Part shown: one piece after another, positions 50,996 through 59,185 of the stretch | Layout of the letters: every line of letters begins with the position of its first letter | Numbering within the stretch: position 1 is the stretch's first letter | Source of the DNA: HKCCE3408 sp039183205 | GTDB taxonomy: Bacteria; Pseudomonadota; Alphaproteobacteria; Rhodobacterales; Rhodobacteraceae | DNA: 64,000 bases | Direction: 5' to 3' | Assembly: GCA_039183205.1 (NCBI GenBank) | Contig: JBCDBR010000015.1 | Coordinates: 1-64,000, forward strand | The notes under the pieces: generated by a model | Told to the model about the DNA's origin: nothing | Seen by the model: only the letters and a program-made list of their open reading frames with translations | The model's database searches: none | Position numbers and translations under genes: made by a program

Positions 50996-52315
50996 CTAAG
51001 CCGCGACGGATACGCCGTCTTCTAGGATTGATCGCAGCGCGGTAAAGGCGGCGGCGTGTTCTTCGCTCGGTTCTGCCAGGAAGGCATCAAGCTTTGGCCA
51101 AAGGCGTACGGCTGCATCGCTGACCGGGTCCTGGCCTTCGACATACAATCCCGCTTGCAGCATCAATTCCACTTTGTCATAGGCGCCGAGCAAGTGCCGG
51201 GCTTTGGTGATGAGGCGGAATTCGTCGACATCCGCGGCGCGCGGCAATGCCCGGCTGACCGACCTAAGTAGATCGATCGCAGGATAGCGTCCGCGCTCGG
51301 CAATTTTTCGGTCCAGAACGACATGCCCGTCCAGAACGCCGCGAAGCACATCGGCAACCGGACCCTCCATATCGGAGCCCGCGACGAGCACGGTCATGAT
51401 GGCTGTGATATCACCTTGCCGCCGTGCGCCTGGCCCCGCCCTTTCACAGAGGCTCATGATCGTTTGCGGCATTGAGGCCGGGAACCCGCCATAACCGGCA
51501 GGCTCGCCTCCGGCCGCGGCAACCTCGCGATGGGCCTCGGCAAAGCGCGTGATCGAATCCACCAGCAAAAGAACATGTTTGCCTTGGTCGCGGAAATATT
51601 CGGCGACAGCCATCGTCGTGGCCGCCGCCCGGGCGCGCGTCAGAGCTGGCCGATCCGAGGTCGCCGCCACAACGACCGAGCGCGCCAGGCCTTCGGGCCC
51701 GAGCGTATCTTCGACGAAGTCGCGCACTTCGCGGCCGCGTTCGCCGATCAATCCGATCACGACAATATCGGCTTCGATCCCGCGTGCGAGCGCTGACAGA
51801 AGCCGCGATTTTCCGACACCGGAGCCGGCAAAGAGCCCCACCCTTTGTCCGCGGACAATCGGCAAAAGCGTGTCGAACACCGCCAGCCCGGTGCGCAGCC
51901 GAGCCCCCAATGCACGCCGTTCGGTCGGAGGCGGTGGGGCAGCACTAAGGCTTCGGTCCTCGGGTCCGGGATCAAGGGGACGGCCGTCCAGCGGCTCTCC
52001 GTCAGGATCGATAATCCGACCAATCCAAGCGTCATCTGGCGCAATCCGGCGCGGGCCCAAATGCCGCACGCGCTGGCCCAGGCGCAGGCCTTCCATCTGC
52101 CCATCGACCATCACACTGGCCTGATGGCCGGACATTGTCAGGATATCACCGGTCAGACCACTGGGCAGACCGACCGCGTCGCCCAAAGCCGCAACGCGAC
52201 CCAGGCCCTCAATCTCGACCCCCATTGGCGACAGCGCCACAATCTCACCGCTAGACCAGACAGGTTCAATCCGGCGCAAGCGGCTGACGAGGGGAGCGAA
52301 CAGGTCGTTTTGCAT
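50996..52315 (-). CDS. fliI: Flagellar export ATPase FliI
   Basis: The 439-residue ATPase has the Walker A loop VGLFAGSGVGKSRLLSALARG near residue 160, the Walker B strand HVLLLVDSITRFAEAHREVA near 245, and the F1-beta-like TLLPIVRGQRVG. It energises the flagellar type III export apparatus. The ATG ending at 52315 follows AAGGAG at good spacing, whereas a GTG at 52324 is less likely. It is divergent from flgB across an 88-nt spacer. Confidence 0.95.
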   Translation of the reverse strand: MQNDLFAPLVSRLRRIEPVWSSGEIVALSPMGVEIEGLGRVAALGDAVGLPSGLTGDILTMSGHQASVMVDGQMEGLRLGQRVRHLGPRRIAPDDAWIGRIIDPDGEPLDGRPLDPGPEDRSLSAAPPPPTERRALGARLRTGLAVFDTLLPIVRGQRVGLFAGSGVGKSRLLSALARGIEADIVVIGLIGERGREVRDFVEDTLGPEGLARSVVVAATSDRPALTRARAAATTMAVAEYFRDQGKHVLLLVDSITRFAEAHREVAAAGGEPAGYGGFPASMPQTIMSLCERAGPGARRQGDITAIMTVLVAGSDMEGPVADVLRGVLDGHVVLDRKIAERGRYPAIDLLRSVSRALPRAADVDEFRLITKARHLLGAYDKVELMLQAGLYVEGQDPVSDAAVRLWPKLDAFLAEPSEEHAAAFTALRSILEDGVSVAA

Positions 52316-52403
52316 CCAAGGCACTCCTTCTGGGTGACGCCCTTACTGTTCCTAAAGGAATCACCGTTAAGCCGCGGTGTATCCGGTCGAGGGAGAAGCC
52401 CCG

Positions 52404-52754
52404 ATGTTTGAAACGCTGGAGATCTTTGATCTCGCCACAGCCCGTGCCCGCCATGCAGCACTTCGACAAAATGTCGTCGCGCGCAATATTGCTAATGCCG
52501 ATACGCCAGGGTTCCGGGCGCAAACCACCGCTGATTTCCAAGACGTCTTTCGTCGTTTGGGTGACGGCGAGCGTATGGCGATGGCAGATTTCGGCCGTCC
52601 CTTCGATGCCCACCGCCCGATATCGCCAAACGGTAATTCCGTTTCGTTGGAACTTGAGATGGTGGCCTCAATCGATGCGCAGCGCGCGCATAACCGCGCC
52701 CTCAATGTCTATCGCAGTGCGATGAACGTGATGCGCACATCCATCGGTCGATAA
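52404..52754 (+). CDS. flgB: Flagellar basal-body rod protein FlgB
   Basis: The 116-residue protein has LATARARHAALRQNVVARNIANADTPGFRAQTTADFQDVF, the rod-protein N-terminal motif with the NIANADTPGF box. It ends with the coiled C-terminus AQRAHNRALNVYRSAMNVMRTSIGR. It forms the proximal rod with FlgC and FlgF. The ATG at 52404 follows GGGAGA. It leads the operon flgB-flgC-fliE-fliQ-flgF-flgG-flgA-flgH-fliL. Confidence 0.94.
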   Translation: MFETLEIFDLATARARHAALRQNVVARNIANADTPGFRAQTTADFQDVFRRLGDGERMAMADFGRPFDAHRPISPNGNSVSLELEMVASIDAQRAHNRALNVYRSAMNVMRTSIGR

Positions 52755-52772
52755 CAATTTAGGAATTGCAAG

Positions 52773-53165
52773 ATGAGTGGTTTCAGCGACACCTTGAGCA
52801 TTGCGGCCTCCGGCATGCAGTCTCAGACCGAACGCATCCGGCTTTTGTCCGAGAACATCGCCAATGCCGACACACCGGGCTATCGTCGCAAAACAGCGAG
52901 TTTTGAGCCCTACCGCGCCGATATGATGCCCGATGGCGCGGTGCAGCTTGGTCGGGTGCGGCTCGATCAGGCTGAACTGACCTCGGTTTATGACCCCAGC
53001 CATCCAATGGCTGGACCCGATGGCAGCTACGACGGTTCGAACGTGGACCTCGTCGTTGAAATTGCCGACGCGCGAGAAGCCCAGCGCAGTTACGAAGCCA
53101 ATCTACGCGTTTTTGATCAGGTGCGGCAAATGTCGTCGGCCTTGAGTGATCTTCTGAGACGGTGA
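52773..53165 (+). CDS. flgC: Flagellar basal-body rod protein FlgC
   Basis: The 130-residue rod protein starts SGFSDTLSIAASGMQSQTERIRLLSENIANADTPGYRRKTASFE and ends with NVDLVVEIADAREAQRSYEANLRVFDQVRQMSSALSDLL, the FlgC pattern. An AGGA ribosome-binding site is present. It overlaps fliE by 4 nt. Confidence 0.95.
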   Translation: MSGFSDTLSIAASGMQSQTERIRLLSENIANADTPGYRRKTASFEPYRADMMPDGAVQLGRVRLDQAELTSVYDPSHPMAGPDGSYDGSNVDLVVEIADAREAQRSYEANLRVFDQVRQMSSALSDLLRR

Positions 53166-53476
53166 CAAATATGGATCTAAGAACGACATTTGCGACACAG
53201 GCCTATAGCCAGGTGCGCAGCAGTGATCTGCCGCTCACCCCGCCGCAACCCACAAGCCAATCCAGTGCCGGGCAGGTGTTTGAAGAGGCCCTGTCAAGTT
53301 TCGCTGAAACCGTGCAGCGCGGCGAGACTGTCGCGCGCGCGGCCGTGACAACCGGCGCGGACCCGCATGCTTTGGTCACAGCGCTCGCGCAGACCGAGCT
53401 TGCCGTCGAGACCGCAGTCACCATCCGCGACCGCGTGGTCGAGGCATACCAAGAAATTTTAAGGATGCCGGTGTGA
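53162..53476 (+). CDS. fliE: Flagellar hook-basal body adaptor FliE
   Basis: The 104-residue protein has a polar N-terminus, then FEEALSSFAETVQRGETVARAAVTTGADPHALVTALAQTELAVETAVTIRDRVVEAYQEILRMPV, the FliE C-terminal region that links the MS ring to the rod. Translation may start at the GTG (53162) overlapping flgC or at the ATG at 53171. It overlaps fliQ by 4 nt. Confidence 0.92.
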   Translation: MTNMDLRTTFATQAYSQVRSSDLPLTPPQPTSQSSAGQVFEEALSSFAETVQRGETVARAAVTTGADPHALVTALAQTELAVETAVTIRDRVVEAYQEILRMPV

Positions 53477-53742
53477 TCGAAGACATCACCTTCTACGACA
53501 CCTTGCGCCAAGGGCTGTGGGTTTCGGTTCTGATCTCGACCCCGATCCTTGGCATCGCGTTGATCGCTGGCCTGGCGGTGGGCCTGTTTCAGGCGTTGAC
53601 CTCCATTCAGGAAATGACGCTGACATTTGTGCCCAAGCTGGCCGCGATCGTCGCCGTTTTTTGGCTTTCGATGAATTTCATGACCGAAAGTCTCACAGGA
53701 TATTGGACCGCGCATCTGATCCCGGTGATTGAGGCGCTTTGA
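53473..53742 (+). CDS. fliQ: Flagellar export-gate protein FliQ
   Basis: The 89-residue protein has two membrane helices (VSVLISTPILGIALIAGLAVGLFQALTSIQEMTLTFVPKLAAIVAVF) and the conserved TSIQEMTLTFVPK between them, the FliQ pattern of the type III export gate. It starts with GTG (53473) overlapping fliE. Its partner fliR lies 5 kb away on the other strand, and fliP is not in the window. Confidence 0.95.
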   Translation: MIEDITFYDTLRQGLWVSVLISTPILGIALIAGLAVGLFQALTSIQEMTLTFVPKLAAIVAVFWLSMNFMTESLTGYWTAHLIPVIEAL

Positions 53743-53745
53743 GCC

Positions 53746-54468
53746 ATGGATAACAGCTTTTACGCCACGCTCACCCGGCAAAGTGGATTGCTGCAAGAAA
53801 TGCAGACCGTTGCGAATAACATTGCCAATCTTTCAACCACGGGATTCCGCGCGGAAGGGGTTGTTTTTGCCGAACATGTCCGCGGCCTGGGCGTCGGTCA
53901 GGAGAGCTTGTCGATGGCGCATGCCGTCGGCCGGCATGTCCATAATGCGCAAGGCGCGTTGACCGGGACGGGCGCGACGTTTGACCTCGCCATCGAAGGC
54001 GATGGGTATTTCTTGATCGAAACCCCCGAGGGGGAGCGGCTGAGCCGCGCCGGATCGTTCACACCCGATGCCAACAGCGAATTGGTCACGCCAGATGGCT
54101 ACCGGCTGCTCGATGCCGGCGGCGCCCCGATCTTTATCCCGCCCGATGCGCGGTCGATTGCCATATCCAGCGACGGCACGTTAAGCGCCGATGGCGAACC
54201 TCAGACGGTCATTGGGCTGTGGCAACCGAACGATCCGTTCGATTTGCAACATCGTTCAGGCGTTCTCTTTGAGGCCCCTGGCGGCGTGCAACCCATGCTC
54301 GAATACCGTATTTTCCAAGGTTTTTTGGAGGATTCGAATGTTAATCCAGTTGCCCAAATCGCACGGATGATCGAAGTCCAACGCGCCTATGAGCTTGGTC
54401 AAAATTTCTTGGACAAAGAAGACGAACGCTTGCGCGGATTTCTCCGCACCGTCGGTGCCCGAACCTAA
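53746..54468 (+). CDS. flgF: Flagellar basal-body rod protein FlgF
   Basis: The 240-residue protein has LTRQSGLLQEMQTVANNIANLSTTGFRAEGVVFAEHV at the N-terminus, a central FDLAIEGDGYFLIETPEGERLSRAGSFTPDANSELV, and the C-terminal EDSNVNPVAQIARMIEVQRAYELGQNFLDKEDERLR, the FlgF/FlgG family layout. The shorter length and its place before flgG identify it as FlgF. Confidence 0.93.
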   Translation: MDNSFYATLTRQSGLLQEMQTVANNIANLSTTGFRAEGVVFAEHVRGLGVGQESLSMAHAVGRHVHNAQGALTGTGATFDLAIEGDGYFLIETPEGERLSRAGSFTPDANSELVTPDGYRLLDAGGAPIFIPPDARSIAISSDGTLSADGEPQTVIGLWQPNDPFDLQHRSGVLFEAPGGVQPMLEYRIFQGFLEDSNVNPVAQIARMIEVQRAYELGQNFLDKEDERLRGFLRTVGART

Positions 54469-54480
54469 GGAGATGCAGAA

Positions 54481-55266
54481 ATGAGAGCCCTCGACATCGC
54501 GGCCACCGGCATGGCCGCACAGCAAATGCGCGTGGAGGTGATCTCCAACAACCTCGCCAATATGAACACCACCGGCTACAGCGCGCGCCGGGCCGAATTT
54601 GCCGATTTGCACTACCAACAATTCACCCGCGCAGGGGCGATTTCCGCGGCCGATGGAACGCTTGTGCCGACGGGCGTTCAACTCGGCCTCGGCGTGCGGC
54701 CATCCTCGGTCGCAGTCAATTTTCAGCAAGGGACAGTCATGGGCACGGGTGGCACGCTTGATCTGGCCATTGACGGTGCCGGCTTCATCGAAGTGACCTT
54801 GCCCTCCGGGCAGTCCGCCTACACACGCGATGGCGCCTTAAAGCGCACGGGCGACGGATTGATTGTCACCTCCGACGGCTACGAGGTCAGCCCGGGTATT
54901 ACCATTCCCGACGATGCGCGTTCGGTCGAGATCAATGCAGATGGTGAGGTCTACGCGTCATTCCAAGATCAGGTGCAGCCTACGCTGCTGGGCCAACTGA
55001 CGCTTGCGGATTTTTCAAATCCGCGCGGGCTCGAGGCCATCGGCTCGAACCTTTTTGTTGAAACCACCGCGTCTGGGCAGCCGATCGCCGGCAATCCCGG
55101 CGAAGATGGTCTTGGCACGCTCCGGCAAGGCTATGTCGAGGAAAGCTCCGTCGATGCGGTGGCAGAGATCACTGATCTAATCGAGGCGCAACGCGGATAC
55201 GAATTGAATGCCAAAGTCATCACGGCTGCTGATCAGATGCTGGGTGCCACGACACAAATTCGGTGA
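54481..55266 (+). CDS. flgG: Flagellar distal rod protein FlgG
   Basis: The 261-residue protein starts MRALDIAATGMAAQQMRVEVISNNLANMNTTGYSARRAEFADL. It has the long FlgG-specific segment ending QQGTVMGTGGTLDLAIDGAGFIEVTLPSGQSAYTRDGALKRTGDG and closes with YVEESSVDAVAEITDLIEAQRGYELNAKVITAADQMLG. It forms the distal rod. The ribosome-binding site AAGGAGA precedes it. Confidence 0.96.
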   Translation: MRALDIAATGMAAQQMRVEVISNNLANMNTTGYSARRAEFADLHYQQFTRAGAISAADGTLVPTGVQLGLGVRPSSVAVNFQQGTVMGTGGTLDLAIDGAGFIEVTLPSGQSAYTRDGALKRTGDGLIVTSDGYEVSPGITIPDDARSVEINADGEVYASFQDQVQPTLLGQLTLADFSNPRGLEAIGSNLFVETTASGQPIAGNPGEDGLGTLRQGYVEESSVDAVAEITDLIEAQRGYELNAKVITAADQMLGATTQIR

Positions 55267-55269
55267 AGA

Positions 55270-55704
55270 ATGACCATGATGCGTTTTCTTGCGATCCTTT
55301 TTTTCCTCGGCTTATGCGTGCCGGGCCGGGCCGATGTCGTCGTTGCCGCGGGCACAATCCGAAGCCAGCAAATCATCGGGCCCGCAGATGTCGCCTTGGC
55401 CGATGGCATCGTTCCGGGGGCGCTGACCAGCATTGAGGCTGCGATTGGTCAAGAGGCACGGATTAACATCTATCCGGGGCGTCCCGTGCGGCCCGGCGAT
55501 CTACAAGAACCAGCCATGGTTGACCGTAACGAGATCGTGACGCTGCAATATATTCGCGGCGGGCTCATGATTATCACCGAGGGCCGTTCGCTTGACCGGG
55601 CCGGAATGGGCGAACGCTTACGCGTTCAAAACCTTGCTTCGCGCACCACGGTCACAGGGACGGTCGCAGGTCCTGGCCTGGTTGCCGTCGGTCCAAGTTT
55701 TTAA
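55270..55704 (+). CDS. flgA: Flagellar P-ring assembly chaperone FlgA
   Basis: The 144-residue protein has a signal peptide (MRFLAILFFLGLCVPGRA) and the SAF-domain region GPADVALADGIVPGALTSIEAAIGQEARINIYPGRPVRPGDLQEPAMVDRNEIVTLQYIRGGLMI. This short periplasmic FlgA form is common in alphaproteobacteria. It assists the polymerisation of FlgI into the P ring; flgI is not in the window. Three in-frame ATG codons (55270, 55276, 55279) leave the exact start open. Confidence 0.92.
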   Translation: MTMMRFLAILFFLGLCVPGRADVVVAAGTIRSQQIIGPADVALADGIVPGALTSIEAAIGQEARINIYPGRPVRPGDLQEPAMVDRNEIVTLQYIRGGLMIITEGRSLDRAGMGERLRVQNLASRTTVTGTVAGPGLVAVGPSF

Positions 55705-55713
55705 GGAACGAAT

Positions 55714-56445
55714 ATGTATGTCAGGTACTTCGTGCTGGTTGGTTTTGTCCTTCTGGTTGGCGCCTGCGCCCGGTTGGAACACGTCGGCCGGGTCCCACCC
55801 ATGACGCCCAGCGGGTCGGGCGCGGAGATCATCGCAATGACCTCGGCGCCATTTCCAGAAGGCGCGGCGGCGCTTCGGTCCAGGGATCGCGCATCGCTGT
55901 GGGGGGCAGGACGGCAGTCGCTTTTTGGTGATCGGCGCGCGCAGGCCCGCGGCGATATCATGACCGTCGTGATCGAAATCGATGATAGTGCCAATATCTC
56001 CAATGCGACAGGTCGGTCGCGATCCGGCTCGGAAGACCTGTCGATCGGGGCGCTCTTAGGCTTGCCAGAGCGCTTAGCAGGCGCGCTGCCGGACGGCGCG
56101 ACGTTCGACAATGCAGCCGATGTGAGTTCGAGCTCCGCGTCATCTGGCAGAGGCTCGGTCAGTCGCAACGAACAACTCACCCTGCGCGTGGCTGCAACGG
56201 TCACCGAGGTCCTCCCGAATGGCGTTTTACGGATCGAAGGCACGCAAGAGGTGCGTGTGAATTTTGAGATCCGCGAGCTCACAATTGCGGGTTATGTCCG
56301 GCCCGAGGACATTAGCCGGCAAAACGAAATTACCTATGACAAGATTGCGGCAGCGCGGATTTCCTATGGCGGCCGTGGGCAGATCAGCGATGCACAACAG
56401 CCGCGTTATGGCCAACAAGTCTCCGACATTCTCCTGCCGTTCTGA
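55714..56445 (+). CDS. flgH: Flagellar L-ring lipoprotein FlgH
   Basis: The 243-residue protein has a lipoprotein signal (VLLVGAC, cysteine near residue 18) and RDRASLWGAGRQSLFGDRRAQARGDIMTVVIEIDDSANISN. Its late segment VLPNGVLRIEGTQEVRVNFEIRELTIAGYVRPEDISRQNEITYDKIAAARISYGGRGQI is strongly typical of FlgH. It forms the outer-membrane L ring. Confidence 0.95.
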   Translation: MYVRYFVLVGFVLLVGACARLEHVGRVPPMTPSGSGAEIIAMTSAPFPEGAAALRSRDRASLWGAGRQSLFGDRRAQARGDIMTVVIEIDDSANISNATGRSRSGSEDLSIGALLGLPERLAGALPDGATFDNAADVSSSSASSGRGSVSRNEQLTLRVAATVTEVLPNGVLRIEGTQEVRVNFEIRELTIAGYVRPEDISRQNEITYDKIAAARISYGGRGQISDAQQPRYGQQVSDILLPF

Positions 56446-56453
56446 GGTTTTCC

Positions 56454-57011
56454 ATGATACGCGTCGTTCTTCCTGTGTTGCTCTTACTGCTTGGCCTGGG
56501 CGGCGGCATCGGGGCTGGCATGTTGCTTGGCGGCGGTGAAGACACCGCTGCTGCCGAACCGGAGGCGATTGCCGCGCCCGCCGGCGATCCGGCCGAAGCC
56601 GACATGGCGGATGAATCAGACCAAGTCACTTCTGCAGAGGATAGCGGTTTTGCAAGCGACGCACCTGTCCGACCCGGCAGTGCCGAAAACCTGGAATACG
56701 TGCGGCTCAATAATCAATTTGTTGTGCCGGTCGTACGCGACGCCGCGGTGCGATCCTTGGTTGTGATGTCTCTGACGGTTGAGATTGAGGCCGGTCAGGC
56801 AGAAATGGTTTTTAACCGCGAGCCAAGGCTTCGGGACGCATTTCTGCGGGTCATGTTCGGCCATGCCAATGCCGGCGGCTTCGAAGGTGTGTTCACAACA
56901 CCCACCGCGCTTAACCCGCTTCGCAGTGGATTGCGGGATGCAGCTTATGACGTTCTAGGTCCGATCGTGAATGATGTTCTGATTGTCGATATCGTGCGTC
57001 AAGACGCCTGA
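56454..57011 (+). CDS. fliL: FliL-like flagellar basal-body-associated protein
   Basis: The 185-residue protein has one N-terminal membrane helix (VVLPVLLLLLGLGGGIGAGMLLGGG), an acidic linker rich in alanine and glutamate, and a periplasmic domain (YVRLNNQFVVPVVRDAAVRSLVVMSLTVEIEAGQ, then EPRLRDAFLRVMFGHAN) matching FliL. FliL stabilises the stator around the motor. The 3' end overlaps the converging fliJ-like gene by 13 nt. Confidence 0.88.
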   Translation: MIRVVLPVLLLLLGLGGGIGAGMLLGGGEDTAAAEPEAIAAPAGDPAEADMADESDQVTSAEDSGFASDAPVRPGSAENLEYVRLNNQFVVPVVRDAAVRSLVVMSLTVEIEAGQAEMVFNREPRLRDAFLRVMFGHANAGGFEGVFTTPTALNPLRSGLRDAAYDVLGPIVNDVLIVDIVRQDA

Positions 57012-57331
57012 CGTTTGAGTGTATCGATCGCGATCCTGCGGCCTTCTGTGGCTTGAGCTTGATGAAGCGCTGCTTTTCGGCGCGCGTTGGCCTGCGCCAA
57101 ATCGGCCACCAACCGCGCCTGCCTTTCCCGAACAACTTCGGCATATTTGGCCACCAGACGCGCCGTTAGCGGATCCTCCGCCGTTGCCATTCGTGCCTTG
57201 ATTTCCGCCTGCAATTCGTCGATTTGGCGCCTGATCTCATTGCGTGACTTGGTTGCGGATGCAAGCTCAGACCGGGCTTTGTCGGCTTTGATCTCAACGA
57301 TTTTCGCTAAACGGTTGAACTGGTTTTTCAT
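56999..57331 (-). CDS. FliJ-like flagellar export protein
   Basis: The 110-residue protein is almost entirely charged coiled coil (LAKIVEIKADKARSELASATKSRNEIRRQIDELQAEIKARM, then VVRERQARLVADLAQANARRKAALHQAQATEGRRIAIDTLKRQA). Size, coiled coil and position behind flhB fit FliJ, the FliI-associated stalk protein. Sequence similarity in this family is weak. It overlaps the 3' end of flhB by 4 nt. Confidence 0.6.
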   Translation of the reverse strand: MKNQFNRLAKIVEIKADKARSELASATKSRNEIRRQIDELQAEIKARMATAEDPLTARLVAKYAEVVRERQARLVADLAQANARRKAALHQAQATEGRRIAIDTLKRQAS

Positions 57332-58411
57332 CGCCGCCGCACCGCGCGTTCGCGCATCATGTCAGCAAAACGAATTGCGGCCGCAACGGCGCGGAAATGA
57401 TCCCGCTCGATCGGCGCGCCGATATCAAGAACGCCGTGCAGCATTCGCGCTGTCGTTGGGTCGCGAAATATTGGCACTCCTGCAGTATTCGCCGCCTCGC
57501 GTATCCGTCCCGCGATCTCGTCAACCCCTTTGGCCACGCAAACCGGAACCTCGGATTTTCCACGATCCCATTTCAGGGCCACCGCGTAATGCGTGGGGTT
57601 GACGATGACGACAGCCGCGTCCTGCACATCGGCGATCATGCGGTTTGTTGCAATGTCATAACCACGCTGGCGCCGCTTTTGCTTTAGGAGCGGATCGCCT
57701 TCGTTTTCCTTGCTTTCATCGGCCACCTCCTTTCGTGTCATGCGGTTCTTGCGAATGTGTTCGCCCCATTGCCACAAGTAATCGACGCCACCAATGATCA
57801 GCGAGATAATGAACACGAAGATAAAGAAATCCCGCGCTTGGCGCCCAAGTTCGGCGGACACCTGACCGCCATTGCCTTGCATCACGCCCATGATTTCGTC
57901 CGCGTCCGATCAGGAAAACCGCAAGCAACAACGTGTAGATCGCCAATTTGAAGCTCGATTTCGCGAATTCAAACAAGCCGGACGGTCCGAATTTATTCTT
58001 TGCCGTTTGTATCGGTGAAATGCGGGAGAGTATTGGCTGCAAACGCGAGGCCGTGAATAACACGCCGTTTTGCGCAATGAGCGACGCCAACAGCACCGCG
58101 ACGGGCACGGCGAGAACCCCGCAGAGTATCATAAAGCCCGCTCCGATCGCGCTCCCGGCTGCGACGGCCCCGCCAGGAGCCAAGATCAGTGGCGCCAGCG
58201 TATCGCTTTGATCGATTGTAACCATCATCACAGTGCTGAAGCGGTCAATCAAGACCGGACCGAAAAGCGCCGAACCCAGCAATAGCCCGCCATAGACAAG
58301 GGCCGTATTCAGATCCGCCGACCGGACAATTTCGCCGCGCTTGCGCGCCTCTTCCAGCTTGCGCGGTGTGGGATCGAAGGTTTTTTCTGCACCCTGGTCG
58401 TCCTGTGCCAT
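57328..58411 (-). pseudogene. flhB: Flagellar export-gate protein FlhB, interrupted by an apparent frameshift
   Basis: Two overlapping frames together encode a full FlhB. The first (from the ATG ending at 58411) gives AEKTFDPTPRKLEEARKRGEIVRSADLNTA and three membrane segments, ending FKLAIYTLLLAVFLI. The second (about 57905 to 57328) continues DADEIMGVMQGNGGQVSAELGRQARDFFIFVFIISLIIGG and the cytoplasmic domain, with the self-cleavage site NPTHYAVALKWDRG. Dropping one base in the GG pair at 57906-57907 joins them to 360 residues, normal for FlhB. All other flagellar genes seen are intact. A sequencing error is therefore a serious possibility; if real, the lesion should block flagellar assembly. 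The second frame has its own ATG ending at 57891. Confidence 0.85.
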
Positions 58412-59185
58412 TCAGAGCGATCCGACCGGGTTGCCGAGGCCGGTTTGAAACGCCTGCAGCCAGACTTGCAAAATATAGGGCAAAGTCAGGAAGAGCAAAA
58501 ACAGCGAACCCCACGTGATTGCCGGGGCGCCGACAAAGGCGACCATCAATTGGGGCATCGCCTTTGAGATCACACCAAGCATTAAGTTATATAAGAAGGA
58601 TGCGACAAGAAAGGGCGCTGCCAACGAAAAGGCGAGCGCAAAGATCGCAGCGACCCGGTCGATGCCCCATCTCGCGGTGTCTTGTGCCAACGGAAATTCA
58701 CCCGCCGGCAGCAGATCATAGCTTCGAATAAACGCCTGAAGAAGGTGGATGTGCAGCCCGCTGGCCACCGCCAAAGCAAGACCCGCAACAAGCATAGTGC
58801 CGCCGATGGCAGGCTGTGGGTCCGGCGATGCGCCCCCCATAATCTGCGCCAGCGATGTGGCCTGCGCGGCCATAGCTCCGGCAATTTGCAGCGCCATGAC
58901 AATCAATCTGAGGCCAATCCCAATGATGAAACCCGCGATGAATTCGGTCATGAAAAACCGTAATGGAGGCAACGTTTCACTAACCTGACCGAGAAATGGC
59001 GCGACCGCCGGTGTCAAAGCCAAGGTGAACGCAAGGGCAGCGCCCAGCCGGATACGCAATGGGATGAAGGTCTCACCAACGCCCGGTAGAACGGTGAACG
59101 TGGCACCGACCCGCAAAAATACGGCGACGGCCACACTCAGCCACGTTTGGGTGAGCTCCAACGCGGCGGCGGCGAGTTCGGTCAT
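58412..59185 (-). CDS. fliR: Flagellar export-gate protein FliR
   Basis: The 257-residue membrane protein (VGATFTVLPGVGETFIPLRIRLGAALAFTLALTPAV, then EFIAGFIIGIGLRLIVMALQIAGAMAAQATSLAQIMG) matches FliR, with about six membrane helices. It forms the export gate with FliP and FliQ. It overlaps flhA by 4 nt and is adjacent to flhB, giving the common order flhA-fliR-flhB. Confidence 0.94.
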   Translation of the reverse strand: MTELAAAALELTQTWLSVAVAVFLRVGATFTVLPGVGETFIPLRIRLGAALAFTLALTPAVAPFLGQVSETLPPLRFFMTEFIAGFIIGIGLRLIVMALQIAGAMAAQATSLAQIMGGASPDPQPAIGGTMLVAGLALAVASGLHIHLLQAFIRSYDLLPAGEFPLAQDTARWGIDRVAAIFALAFSLAAPFLVASFLYNLMLGVISKAMPQLMVAFVGAPAITWGSLFLLFLTLPYILQVWLQAFQTGLGNPVGSL

